Source: Prauserella aidingensis
GTDB taxonomy: Bacteria > Actinomycetota > Actinomycetes > Mycobacteriales > Pseudonocardiaceae
Direction of reading: 5' to 3'
DNA: 64,000 nucleotides
NCBI RefSeq assembly: GCF_024171865.1
Contig: NZ_JAMTCN010000015.1
Coordinates: 1-64,000 of the forward strand
Position numbers and translations under genes: made by a program. The notes below the pieces were generated by a model, which searched no databases, was not told where the DNA came from, and saw nothing but the letters and a program-made list of their open reading frames with translations. Positions 54,211 through 63,040 of the stretch are shown piece by piece (position 1 is the first letter of the stretch; each line of letters starts with the position of its first letter).

Positions 54211-54854
54211 ATGGCGAGTGACGCGGCGGAGTTCGTTCCCGACACCCGTGAGCTGTCGGCACTGGCCCGCGCCGTGCGGGACTGCCGCGGCTGCGAGCTC
54301 CACGCGAACGCGACCCAGGCCGTGTTCGGGTCGGGTCCGGTGCGGGCACGGGTGATGGCGGTCGGCGAACAACCCGGCGACCGCGAGGACGTCGAGGGAG
54401 AACCGTTCGTCGGCCCTGCGGGCCGCAACTGGACCGCGCCTTCGTGGACAGCGGATTCGACCGCGAGGACCTGTACCTGACGAACGCCGTCAAGCACTTC
54501 AAGTTCGTTCCGCCCGAGCGCGGCAAACGGCGGATCCACCAGAAACCGTCCCGGAGCGAGGTCGTCGCGTGCCGGCCGTGGCTCACGGCCGAGCTGGCCG
54601 CCGTAGGCCCGGACCTGGTGGTGCTGCTGGGCGCGACGGCGGCGCAGGCGGTGTTCGGCACGTCGTTCCGTGTGACGCAGCGACGCGGCGAGGTGCTCGA
54701 CCTGCCGGACGACACCGTCTCGGACGAGGCCGCCGGAGGGCCTGTGCGAGCGGTGGCGACCGTGCACCCGTCGTCGGTGCTGCGGTCCCGCGACCGCGAC
54801 GCCGACTACGCGGCACTCGTCGACGACCTCCGGCGGGCGCGGGAAGCCCTGTAG
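54211..54854 (+). pseudogene. udgX: UdgX-type uracil-DNA glycosylase, interrupted by a 1-base frameshift
   Basis: Frame 1 from the ATG at 54211 gives the UdgX N-terminus: iron-sulfur CxxC in RDCRGCELH, then GEQPGDREDVEGEPFVGPAGR. At about 54427 the protein continues in the next frame (LDRAF, LYLTNAVKHFKF) and holds the UdgX-specific KRRIHQKPSRSEV, whose His forms a covalent bond with uracil, and ATVHPSSVLRSRDR. One base is missing in the codon after GPAGR. All else is intact, so this is a fresh mutation or a sequence error; no slippery site for programmed shifting is visible. If functional it would repair uracil in DNA. Confidence 0.85.
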
Positions 54855-55005
54855 GCCGGTGCCGGCGTCCGGGTCGTCCTACGTGGCCGGGCGGCGGCTC
54901 CCCGACACGGCACCACGGTCCCCTGGAAACGCGGTCACGGGGCAGCGCGTCGACGAGGAGCGGTGGTCGGACGGGAGCAACACGGAGGCTGTTCCGGCGG
55001 ACCGG

Positions 55006-55836
55006 CTACCGGGACGCGTCTCCGCCGTGGCCGCCCGCGGTGTCGTCGTCTGCCGCTCCACCTGCTGCCGGGTCGTCGCGGACGCCGTCGTCGGCCGGAA
55101 GGCCCGCGAGTTCCCGCACCAGGCCCCGGAACTCGGTCAGCGTGATCGCGTTGTCGGGTTCGGCGACGGCGGTCTCGACGCGGCGCAACCGCTGGGCGGC
55201 CAGGCGTTCGCCGAGGGTCACGTCCAGGGGCAGGAACGTCATCGTCGTGCGGGAGAAGTGGTCGACCTCGCACAGCAACGGGTGGTGCACCGCGACGTCG
55301 ACGAGGCCGGCGTCGTCGTCGACCTGCGCCACGACACGCACGGCGCCGAGGTCGAACCGCTGTCCCGCGAAGTTCACCGCGACACCCGCGGGGTCGGGCA
55401 CGGGCGGCACCGAGTCGTGGAACTCCCAGATCGCGTCCTCCGGCGGAGCGGCCTCCCGCCACGCGTCGGTGTAGGGCCGCAGTTCCGGATCCTCGCGACT
55501 GCTGACCACGAGCGCGTAGATCGCGCGGCTGCCGCGGTCGACGCTGAACTGCAGCCCGGGGTGCACGGCCGCCACCGGTTCGACGAGCAGGTTCTCCGCG
55601 CGCTCGGTGTCGCCCTCTCCCAGGGCCGCGCTCAGATGCGGCAACAACTCGGCCCACGTCGACCAGAACTCCGCCGCCGCGGCGTGCGGATCGTCCGGGA
55701 CGGGCTGCTCTGGCCACGGCGTGCGCGGGTCGGGCGCGTCCCCGACCGGCGCGCTCTCCGTAGCGGCCTCGGCGCCGTCGTCACCCCGGCGCGCGTCGCC
55801 GCCGGAACCGGACCGTTTCCTGCGGAACCATGCCAC
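55006..55836 (-). CDS. Hypothetical protein (276 aa), actinobacterial
   Basis: A 276-residue soluble protein starting VAWFRRKRSGSGGDA from a GTG with TAGGAGGGG upstream. Residues about 55-245 look folded (EFWSTWAELLPHLSAAL, FSVDRGSRAIYALVVSSRED, VDHFSRTTMTFLPLDVTLGERLA); both ends are Gly/Asp/Ala-rich. No motif allows a function. It follows the core-MetE gene by 11 bases on the same strand, so the two are probably co-transcribed. Confidence 0.75.
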   Translation of the reverse strand: MAWFRRKRSGSGGDARRGDDGAEAATESAPVGDAPDPRTPWPEQPVPDDPHAAAAEFWSTWAELLPHLSAALGEGDTERAENLLVEPVAAVHPGLQFSVDRGSRAIYALVVSSREDPELRPYTDAWREAAPPEDAIWEFHDSVPPVPDPAGVAVNFAGQRFDLGAVRVVAQVDDDAGLVDVAVHHPLLCEVDHFSRTTMTFLPLDVTLGERLAAQRLRRVETAVAEPDNAITLTEFRGLVRELAGLPADDGVRDDPAAGGAADDDTAGGHGGDASR

Positions 55837-55847
55837 GATGTCCCCTC

Positions 55848-56885
55848 CTACCAGCGTTCCGGCGGTTCGACGAATGCCCTGCCGACGTCGCGGGTCAGCG
55901 CGAGAGCGCGGCGCAACCAGTCCCCGGTCGCGCCCGCGAGCCCGCACGTCGGGGTCACGAGAGCACGTTCGGCCAGGATCGACCGGTTGAACCCGAGCCG
56001 GTCGACGAGGTCGAGCGCGGGCCGCGCCACTCGCGACAGCTCGGGCCACACGGCGGGCGGTTCGGCCGGAATCAGCCCGAGCCCCAACTGCACGCCTGCG
56101 TCCCACGTCTCGCCGAGCTCGTCGAGCAGGCTGCCCGGCGCACCGTCGAGCAACGTCGCGTCGAGGGCGATCGCGTGCGCACCCGCCGAGCGCAACAGCG
56201 CCACGGGTGGCCTGCGCGCGCAGCAGTGCACGACGACCGGGTTGCCGGTGATCTCGGCCGTGCGCGTGATGACGTGGTGCAGCAGTTCGCGGGCCTCGGG
56301 TTCGGGAACCGCGCCCACCGTGCCGTAGCCGGACGGCGTCGGCAGCGAACCCGCGAGTACGTCGGGCAGCGTCGGCTCGTCGAACTGCACCACGACACCG
56401 GCACCCGTGCGTTCCGACAGCTCGGCGACATGTGCGGCGAGCCCTTCGAGCAGGGACTCGACGACGTCGCGGGTGGCGCCGTGGTCGGTCAGCACCCGGC
56501 GCCCGCGGGCGAGCTCGATACCCGCGGCGGCCGTCCACGGGCCCGCGACCTGCGTCTTCACGGCCCACGGCGTGGCGCCCGCGTGGGCGGCCGCCTCGGT
56601 CACCGCGTCGACGTCCCAGCGCCGCAGGTCCACCGCGCGCCGGTGATGACGCCCGGGCCGGTCGGTGATGCGGTAGGCCGTCGGCACGACGTCCACCGCG
56701 ATGTCGACCAGCAGCCCGGCGGTGCGCCCGATGAGGTCCGCGCCGACCCCGCGGTCGGGCAACTCCGGTACATGAGGCAGGTCGGGCAGTTCCCCGAACA
56801 CGATCGCCGCCGCCTCGGCGATGTCCGTGCCCGGCATCGATCCGATCCCCGTCGCCACGCCGCTCGGCCACACTCGCTGTTCCAC
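55848..56885 (-). CDS. Core-MetE-like cobalamin-independent methionine synthase family protein
   Basis: A 345-residue protein equal to the catalytic C-terminal barrel of MetE without the N-terminal barrel. Zinc ligands are H220 and C222 (VVHCCARRP), the acid in VVQFDEPTL (E170) and C314 (TPTCGLAG). Similar core-MetE proteins are found in actinobacteria near mnmA and ligA; the methyl donor may be a corrinoid protein rather than methyltetrahydrofolate, though this is not established for this branch. The start MEQRVWPSGVATGIGSMPG is conserved. Confidence 0.82.
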   Translation of the reverse strand: MEQRVWPSGVATGIGSMPGTDIAEAAAIVFGELPDLPHVPELPDRGVGADLIGRTAGLLVDIAVDVVPTAYRITDRPGRHHRRAVDLRRWDVDAVTEAAAHAGATPWAVKTQVAGPWTAAAGIELARGRRVLTDHGATRDVVESLLEGLAAHVAELSERTGAGVVVQFDEPTLPDVLAGSLPTPSGYGTVGAVPEPEARELLHHVITRTAEITGNPVVVHCCARRPPVALLRSAGAHAIALDATLLDGAPGSLLDELGETWDAGVQLGLGLIPAEPPAVWPELSRVARPALDLVDRLGFNRSILAERALVTPTCGLAGATGDWLRRALALTRDVGRAFVEPPERW

Positions 56886-56987
56886 GGACCCGATTGTTTC
56901 CCATTCGCCCGTCGCCTCGTCGCGGCACCCGCCGATCGACGGCAGACCGCCCCCGCACCGGGTCGGCGCGGGGTCAGCGGGTAGGCG

Positions 56988-57881
56988 TCAGCGGGTCGGG
57001 GTCAGCAGCGCGGCGAACCGCTCGGCGCCGGGGGACTCGATCGGGAAGTGGCCTGCCGCCTCGAGCGGAACGTACTCCTTCGACGCGGCGATCCGGTCGA
57101 AGAAGCGCAGGCTGAGCTCCGCAGGGGTCCAGCGGTCGGCGGCCGGGTGCGCCAGCACCACGTGCGGTCCCGTCGCCGCCTCCGGTTCGACCGCGGGCGC
57201 CGACTCGAAGAAGCTCCGGAAGAAGCCGAGCGGCATCCGGTTGCCGCCGCCCCGCCGGTCGGCCAGCACGACGTCGACCAACTCGGGGTCGTTGGCGATC
57301 GCGCCCATGTCGGTGAGCCACCGCAACGGTACCGGGGCGCCCGCCAACGGCCCCGCGGCGAGCCGCAACAGCGGCCCGGCGACCGCACCCAGCCACGGGT
57401 GGCGCGCCGCGGTCCTGCGCGCGTCGACGTCCCTGGGATCCAGCAGGCACGTCACGATCAGGCGGTCCACACCACCGACCCGCGTGGCGGCCTCGTACGC
57501 GAGCATTCCGCCCATGCTCGCGCCGACCAGGTGCAACGGGCCGTCGTGGGCCTCGCGCTCGGCCGACGTCAACGCGCACACCATGTCGACCCAGTCCGGG
57601 TAGCGGATCGCCGACCTGTCGGCCACGCGGGTGCGTCCGTAGCCGGGCAGGTCGGGGACGACGACGTGGATCCCGCGGGCGGCGGCGAGCGCCGCGTACG
57701 GCCACATCAGCGCGGCATGCCCACCCGCGCCGTGGAGGACGACCGCCCGCTCCGGCGCGGCGGGATCGCCGATGCGCTCCACGTGGACGTCGGTACCGCG
57801 CCACCGCCACCACGTCGACACGCGCCGCGGCGGCTCCACGCGCAGCCCGGAGGGCAGGAAACGCCGGTAGACTTCGTGCAT
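56988..57881 (-). CDS. Alpha/beta-fold hydrolase
   Basis: A 297-residue hydrolase. The oxyanion region is VVLHGAGGHAALMW, the nucleophile is S122 in VGASMGGML, the catalytic His lies in AAGHFPIESPG near the C-terminus, and an acid in AHPAADRWTP. The substrate is unknown. The ATG at 57881 avoids overlap with the divergent TetR start at 57934; an upstream start at 57941 is open but would overlap it. The regulator probably controls this gene. Confidence 0.82.
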   Translation of the reverse strand: MHEVYRRFLPSGLRVEPPRRVSTWWRWRGTDVHVERIGDPAAPERAVVLHGAGGHAALMWPYAALAAARGIHVVVPDLPGYGRTRVADRSAIRYPDWVDMVCALTSAEREAHDGPLHLVGASMGGMLAYEAATRVGGVDRLIVTCLLDPRDVDARRTAARHPWLGAVAGPLLRLAAGPLAGAPVPLRWLTDMGAIANDPELVDVVLADRRGGGNRMPLGFFRSFFESAPAVEPEAATGPHVVLAHPAADRWTPAELSLRFFDRIAASKEYVPLEAAGHFPIESPGAERFAALLTPTR

Positions 57882-57933
57882 ACGCCCATTCCAGCTCCGT
57901 TGGCGATGCGGGACAACTCGCGTTGGGACCGCC

Positions 57934-58605
57934 GTGGACACGCCCAGAAAACGCCCCCGTCAGCAGCGATCCCGGTTCACGGTCGATGCCGTCCTCGACG
58001 CGGCTGCTCAGGTTTTCGACCGCGAAGGCATGGCGGCGACCACCAATCGCATCGCCGAACGCGCGGGCTACTCCATCGGCACGCTGTACCAGTACTTCCC
58101 CAACAAGATGGCGTTGCTGGGCGCGCTGGCCGAGCGGCACCTCGACGACGCGGCCGCCGGACTGCACGGCACGTTCGCCGAACTCGACGACTCCCGACCG
58201 GGCTGGGAGGACACCGTCCGGGTACTCACGGCGAGGTTGGCGGCGCTGCACGCCGACCGGCCGCGGCTGCACACCGTGCTGTACGACCTGGCCCCACGCG
58301 TGCCCGATGGCGTGGCACGCCTGCACGCACTGCACGCCGAGGCCACGACCGCTCTCGCCCGGCACGTGCGCCGGTGCGGAGTCGCCCCTGCCGGTGACGC
58401 CGGTGGCGATGGCGGTGCCGACCGCGATGGCGGTGCCGGCGAGCAGGAGCGGGCGGACCGCACGGCGGCACTGTTGGTCCAGACCGCCGAGGTCACCCTC
58501 CGCCGCATCGTGCTCGCCGACGCCGTGTCCGGCACCGACGCCGACGACGTCGCCGCACGTCTCGCCGAGGCGCTGCTGGCCCTCGTCCCCGCACCTACCC
58601 GCTGA
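57934..58605 (+). CDS. TetR-family transcriptional regulator
   Basis: A 223-residue TetR-type repressor with the N-terminal helix-turn-helix (residues about 14-60: FTVDAVLDAAAQVFDREG, TTNRIAERAGYSIGTLYQYF, NKMALLGALAERHLD). The ligand domain contains a Gly/Asp repeat stretch (GGDGGADRDGGAG) that is probably a loop. It starts at a GTG 52 bases from the divergent hydrolase start. Its 3' end overlaps the convergent acyl-CoA synthetase gene by 11 bases. Confidence 0.87.
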   Translation: MDTPRKRPRQQRSRFTVDAVLDAAAQVFDREGMAATTNRIAERAGYSIGTLYQYFPNKMALLGALAERHLDDAAAGLHGTFAELDDSRPGWEDTVRVLTARLAALHADRPRLHTVLYDLAPRVPDGVARLHALHAEATTALARHVRRCGVAPAGDAGGDGGADRDGGAGEQERADRTAALLVQTAEVTLRRIVLADAVSGTDADDVAARLAEALLALVPAPTR

Positions 58606-60232
58606 AGCGGTCCCGTAGCTCCCGTTTGAGGATCTTGCCCGACGCGTTACGCGGCAGGTCGTCGACGAAGTGCACCTGCTTGGGCACCTTGAACGTCGCC
58701 AACCGGTCCTTGACCCACTGCGTCAGCTCGTCCCCCGCGGGCGCGCCGCCGCCCTTCGGGACCACCACTGCGGTGATGGCCTCGATCCACTTCTCGTCGG
58801 GCAGGCCGACCACGGCCACCTCGCCGACGTCCGGATGCGTGTACAGCGCGTCCTCGACCTCCCGCGAGGCCACCATGACACCGCCGGTGTTGATCACGTC
58901 CTTGATGCGGTCGACGACGAAGACGTAGCCCTCCTCGTCCACCCGCACCAGGTCGCCCGAGTGGAACCAGCCACCGTCGAACACTTCCGCCGTCTCCTCC
59001 GGCTTGTCCCAGTAGCCGAGGCACAACTGCGGGGACCGGTAGACGATCTCGCCCTCGCCGCCCGGCGGGACGTCCTGACCGTCGGCGTCGACGACCCTCG
59101 CCTCGACGAACAGTGCGGGACGGCCCGCCGACTCGGGGCGGGTCTCGTGGTCCTCGGGCCGCAGCACGGTCGCCAGCGGGCCGATCTCCGACTGGCCGAA
59201 GCAGTTGTAGAACCCGAGTTCCGGCAGCTTCTCGCGGAGCCGCTGCAGAATCGGACCGGGCATGATCGACGCGCCGTAGTACGCCTTGCGCAGCGCGGAG
59301 AGGTCACGGTCGCCGAAGTCCGCGTGGTTGGCGATCGCCACCCACAGCGTCGGCGCGGCGAAGAACGCACCGTGCCGGTCGTCGGCCATGCGGCGCAGCA
59401 CGTCGGCCGGGTCGGGGGTTTCGACGATCGTGTTGGTGGCACCGACCGCCAGCCACGGCATGAGGAACACGTGCATCTGCGCCGAGTGGTACAGCGGCAT
59501 GACGTGCAGCGGCTCGTCGTCGGCCGCGAGGTCCAGGTCGACGATGCACGAGAGGTACTCGTGCACGAGCGCGCGGTGCGTCATCATCGCGCCCTTGGGC
59601 TTCGACGTCGTACCGGACGTGTACAGCAGCTGGGCCAGGTCGGTGTCCGAGACCGGGGTGTCGAGCACGGCGTCGAGGTCCGCGGTGTCGCCGGCGCTCG
59701 CGACCGCCAACAGCGAGTCGTCCGGGGTGTCCCGCAGCGGCAGGATGCGCTCGACGGACAGGTCGAGGGCGTCGAGGTTTCCGCGCAGCTGCGGGTCGGT
59801 CAGCACGACGCGACTGCCGGACTGGGTGATCAGGTAGGCGAGCTCGTCACCGGTGAGGTTGTAGTTGACGGGCACGTGGACCAGCCCCGCGCGGGCACAT
59901 GCGAGGAAACCGATGAGGAAGGCGTCGGAGTTCCTGCCGTAGGCGGCGACGCGGTCACCGTGGCGCAGGCCCAGCGACAGCAGGTGCGCGGCGGCACGGG
60001 TGACGGCGGCGTCCAGCTCGGCGTAGGTCCACGCGCGGTCGGCGAACCGGATCGCCACGCGATGCGGCGTCCGCGAGGCACTGCGCCGCGGGATGTCGGC
60101 GATGGTGCTGGCCCGGATCCCACCCGAAGCGGCACCGTTCGCGACGGCGCCACTCCTCGCGACGGTGCCACTGTTCGTGATGGCGCTGTCCGTGATGGCG
60201 CTGCTCGCCGTGTCGGGCCCTACGTTCGACAT
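58595..60232 (-). CDS. Long-/medium-chain acyl-CoA synthetase-like AMP-forming ligase
   Basis: A 545-residue ANL-superfamily adenylating enzyme. Core motifs: LLYTSGTTSKPKGAMMTH (P-loop), YNCFGQSEIGPLATV, GWFHSGDLVRVDEEGYVFVVDR and the catalytic Lys in NASGKILKRELR. It activates a carboxylic acid as acyl-AMP and then CoA thioester; the acid is not identifiable. The N-terminal 40 residues are Ser/Ala/Thr-rich with near-repeats. The ATG at 60232 begins MSNVGPDTASS; upstream sequence is the 21-bp repeat region. Confidence 0.9.
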   Translation of the reverse strand: MSNVGPDTASSAITDSAITNSGTVARSGAVANGAASGGIRASTIADIPRRSASRTPHRVAIRFADRAWTYAELDAAVTRAAAHLLSLGLRHGDRVAAYGRNSDAFLIGFLACARAGLVHVPVNYNLTGDELAYLITQSGSRVVLTDPQLRGNLDALDLSVERILPLRDTPDDSLLAVASAGDTADLDAVLDTPVSDTDLAQLLYTSGTTSKPKGAMMTHRALVHEYLSCIVDLDLAADDEPLHVMPLYHSAQMHVFLMPWLAVGATNTIVETPDPADVLRRMADDRHGAFFAAPTLWVAIANHADFGDRDLSALRKAYYGASIMPGPILQRLREKLPELGFYNCFGQSEIGPLATVLRPEDHETRPESAGRPALFVEARVVDADGQDVPPGGEGEIVYRSPQLCLGYWDKPEETAEVFDGGWFHSGDLVRVDEEGYVFVVDRIKDVINTGGVMVASREVEDALYTHPDVGEVAVVGLPDEKWIEAITAVVVPKGGGAPAGDELTQWVKDRLATFKVPKQVHFVDDLPRNASGKILKRELRDRFSG

Positions 60233-60330
60233 TGAACTCCTCCGTGATCGCGACGCGGTCGACCGTGCGTCGTCAACGCGATCATCCCCCAACCGGACGA
60301 ACCGTTCAACACCCTCGAACCTCCCCCACC

Positions 60331-60456
60331 GTGTTGCAGCTCCAGGGGCCCGTGTTGCGGATTCAAGGGCTCGTGTTGCAGCTCCAGGGGATCGTGTTGC
60401 GAGTGCGCGGGATCGTGTTGCAGTGCCAGGGGATCGTGTTGCGGATTCGGGGTCGG
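60331..60456 (+). repeat. Six-unit array of a 21-bp repeat, forward orientation
   Basis: GTGTTGC starts at 60331, 60352, 60373, 60394, 60415 and 60436, an exact 21-base period. Each unit continues with a variable middle and a G-rich end (often AGGGGATC or AGGGGCCC). The array is in the 464-base gap between mnmA and the acyl-CoA synthetase gene. No CDS is supported although several frames stay open because 21 is a multiple of three. Confidence 0.9.
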
Positions 60457-60561
60457 GTCGGCAGCTCCCGGGGACCACGTCGGGACCTGACGAGCACCAC
60501 CCGGCGGCCCGGGCCCTGCGCACGCGCGAGGGGGCGGGACGGCGAGACGACGGGCGAGAAC

Positions 60562-60682
60562 AACACGACCCCGGCCAACCACCACCGGCCCCGGAGGCAC
60601 AACACGGTCCCCCAAAGCGCAACACGGTCCCCCGAGAGCACAACACGGGCCCCGAGAAGCGCAACACGCGAGGGCAGCGGGT
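60562..60682 (-). repeat. Inverted array of the same 21-bp repeat
   Basis: AACACG, the complement of the repeat core, starts at 60562, 60601, 60621, 60642 and 60663. Read on the minus strand the units give GTGTTGC/T-GC followed by a G-rich end, matching the forward array. Spacing is 21 bases except one 20-base unit and one 39-base gap. The two arrays face each other around about 100 bases of unique sequence and could form a long stem. Confidence 0.85.
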
Positions 60683-60696
60683 TGCTTCGTGGCGGG

Positions 60697-61788
60697 TTAC
60701 GCCGTGGCGGCGATCTTCGCGCTACCGAGGACGACGTCGCCCGCCTCGGCGTCGGGGCGGTAGAGAACGGCGACCTGGCCCGGCGCGACCCCGGTGAGTG
60801 GTTCGCGCAGTGACATGCGCACCGCGTCGCCGTCGGCCTCGGCCACGGCCGGTGCCATGCCGCCGTGTGCGCGCACCTGTACGACGCACTCGGTCGGGCC
60901 GGACAGCGGCTGCTCCGACGGCCAGATCGCGCGGTCGGCATCGATCGTGGACACGGCCAGTTCCTCCGACGAGCCGACCTTCACGGTCCCGGACACCGGT
61001 TCGAGCGAGAGCACGTACCGCGGCTTGCCGTCGGCGGCGGGCGCGTCGATGCCGAGACCCTTCCGCTGGCCGACCGTGAAGCCGTGAACCCCGGTGTGCT
61101 TGCCGAGCACGGCACCCGTCTCGGCGTCGACTAGGTCACCGGGACGCTCGCCGAGCCGGTTCTCGAGGAACTTCTTCGTGTCACCATCGGGGATGAAGCA
61201 GATGTCGTGGCTGTCCGGCTTCTCGGCGACGGCGAGACCGCGCTCGGCCGCTTCCTCACGCACGTCGGGCTTACGTGAATCGCCGAGCGGGAACATCGCG
61301 TGCCGCAGTTGTTCCGGCGTGAGCGACGCCAGCACGTACGACTGGTCCTTGTGGTCGTCGGCGCTGCGGCGCAGTTCCGGCACGCCGTCGGACACGGACA
61401 GCCGGGCGTAATGGCCGGTGCACACCGCGTCGAAGCCGAGCGCGATCGCCTTCTCCAGCAACGCCTCGAACTTGATCTTCTCGTTGCAGGTCACGCACGG
61501 GTTGGGGGTCCTGCCCGCGGCGTACTCGCCGACGAAGGTCTCCACGACCTCCTCGGTGAACCGCTCGGCGAAGTCCCACACGTAGAACGGGATGCCGAGG
61601 ATGTCGGCGGCCCGCCGGGCGTCGCGGGAGTCCTCGACGGTGCAGCACCCGCGCGAGCCGGTGCGGAGCGTGCCGGGCTTCGCCGACAACGCCAGGTGCA
61701 CACCCGTCACGTCGTGTCCGGCCTCGACGGCACGCGCCGCCGCCACCGCCGAGTCCACGCCCCCGCTCATCGCGGCCAGTACGCGCAT
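60697..61788 (-). CDS. mnmA: tRNA-uridine 2-sulfurtransferase MnmA
   Basis: A 363-residue thiouridylase that puts sulfur on U34 of Lys, Glu and Gln tRNAs. The PP-loop is [12 protein letters not shown] at the N-terminus, the catalytic Cys lies in [12 protein letters not shown], and the second Cys in [10 protein letters not shown]. The C-terminal beta-barrel follows [12 protein letters not shown]. It follows the cysteine desulfurase gene by four bases, which supplies the persulfide sulfur, an operon pair usual in actinobacteria. Confidence 0.95.
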   Translation of the reverse strand: MRVLAAMSGGVDSAVAAARAVEAGHDVTGVHLALSAKPGTLRTGSRGCCTVEDSRDARRAADILGIPFYVWDFAERFTEEVVETFVGEYAAGRTPNPCVTCNEKIKFEALLEKAIALGFDAVCTGHYARLSVSDGVPELRRSADDHKDQSYVLASLTPEQLRHAMFPLGDSRKPDVREEAAERGLAVAEKPDSHDICFIPDGDTKKFLENRLGERPGDLVDAETGAVLGKHTGVHGFTVGQRKGLGIDAPAADGKPRYVLSLEPVSGTVKVGSSEELAVSTIDADRAIWPSEQPLSGPTECVVQVRAHGGMAPAVAEADGDAVRMSLREPLTGVAPGQVAVLYRPDAEAGDVVLGSAKIAATA

Positions 61789-61792
61789 CGGC

Positions 61793-62992
61793 TCATGCCT
61801 CCTGCTTCTGCTTGCGCATGCCGGCGAGACCCGCCTGGCGTGCCCTGTCGACGGCGCCGCGCAGTTCCCGCGCCAGCGCGTCGACGTCGTCCCTGGTGGA
61901 TGTGTGGCCCAGCGAGAACCGCAACGAACCGCGGGCCGCCGTCTCGTCGGCGCCCATCGCGGTGAGGACGTGGCTCGGTTCGGCCACGCCCGCGGTGCAC
62001 GCCGAGCCGGTGGAGCACTCGATGCCCTTCGCGTCGAGCAACATCAACAGGCTGTCGCCCGCGCAGCCGGGGAACGTGAAGTGCGCGATGCCCGGCAGCC
62101 GGTCCGGCGAGTCGTCGGGCAGGCCGTTCAACACGGCGTCCGGCACCTCGGCACGCACGGCGGCGATCAGGTCGTCGCGGAGCTTGCCCATGCGGTCGGC
62201 GACCTCGTGGCGGCCTGCGACCGAGACCCGCACCGCCGTGGCGAACGCGTGGATGCCGGGCACGTCCAGCGTCCCGGAACGCACCTCACGCTCCTGCCCA
62301 CCGCCGTGCAACAGCGGCACGGCCGTCGCCGACCGGTCCAGCAGCAGCGCGCCGACGCCGTAGGGCCCGCCGATCTTGTGGCCGGTGAGCGTCAGCGCCT
62401 GCGCCCCAGAGGCCGCGAACCCGACGTCCACACCGCCGACGGCCTGTACCGCGTCGGTGTGCAGCGGGACCTCGTACTCCGCGCAGACGGCCGCGAGTTC
62501 GGCCACCGGGTTGACGGTGCCGACCTCGTTGTTCGCCCACATGACGGTGGCGAGCGCGATGTCGTCGTGGCCTTGCTCGAAGGCGGCACGCAGCGTCTCC
62601 GGGCGCACCCGGCCGCACTCGTCGACCTCGAGCCACGTCAGCTCGGCGCCCTCGTGGTCGGCCAGCCAGTGGACGGCGTCGAGCACGGCGTGGTGCTCGA
62701 CGGCGCTGACCAGGATCCGCCTGCGCGCGGGATCGGCGTCCCTGCGAGCCCAGAACGTGCCCTTGACGGCGAGGTTGTCGCTCTCCGTCCCACCGCCGGT
62801 GAAGATCACCTCGGACGGGCGGGCGTCCAGCGCCTCGGCCACCACCTCCCTGGCCTCCTCGACGACGCGTCGTGCCCGGCGCCCCGAGGAATGCAACGAT
62901 GACGCGTTGCCCACGGTGGACATCGCGTCACTCATCGCCGCAATGGCGTCCGGCAACATGGGGGTGGTCGCCGCATGGTCGAGGTAGGTCAT
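61793..62992 (-). CDS. iscS: Cysteine desulfurase (IscS/NifS-like)
   Basis: A 399-residue class V PLP aminotransferase-fold enzyme that takes sulfur from cysteine. It begins [19 protein letters not shown] contacts are in VEHHAVLD and [10 protein letters not shown]; the Schiff-base Lys is in [12 protein letters not shown]; the persulfide Cys loop is STGSACTAG. It is the presumed sulfur donor to MnmA, encoded four bases downstream. Direct MnmA partnership is inferred from the operon. Confidence 0.94.
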   Translation of the reverse strand: MTYLDHAATTPMLPDAIAAMSDAMSTVGNASSLHSSGRRARRVVEEAREVVAEALDARPSEVIFTGGGTESDNLAVKGTFWARRDADPARRRILVSAVEHHAVLDAVHWLADHEGAELTWLEVDECGRVRPETLRAAFEQGHDDIALATVMWANNEVGTVNPVAELAAVCAEYEVPLHTDAVQAVGGVDVGFAASGAQALTLTGHKIGGPYGVGALLLDRSATAVPLLHGGGQEREVRSGTLDVPGIHAFATAVRVSVAGRHEVADRMGKLRDDLIAAVRAEVPDAVLNGLPDDSPDRLPGIAHFTFPGCAGDSLLMLLDAKGIECSTGSACTAGVAEPSHVLTAMGADETAARGSLRFSLGHTSTRDDVDALARELRGAVDRARQAGLAGMRKQKQEA

Positions 62993-63040
62993 CGCCTTTC
63001 CAGGGTAGTCGGGCCGTCACGGCGAACGCTGCGGCATCGC

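Noticed and set aside
54400-54450. Programmed ribosomal frameshifting in udgX.
   Set aside because: No slippery heptamer or downstream structure is seen. A simple one-base deletion or sequencing error explains the data better.
60331-60682. The 21-bp repeat arrays as a CRISPR array.
   Set aside because: Units are directly adjacent with no unique spacers of constant length, the orientation flips, and no cas gene is present.
60232-60813. Heptapeptide-repeat proteins encoded by the 21-bp repeats on either strand.
   Set aside because: No ribosome binding site or plausible start is present, the inverted array contains a 20-base unit that breaks the frame, and one frame runs into mnmA antisense.
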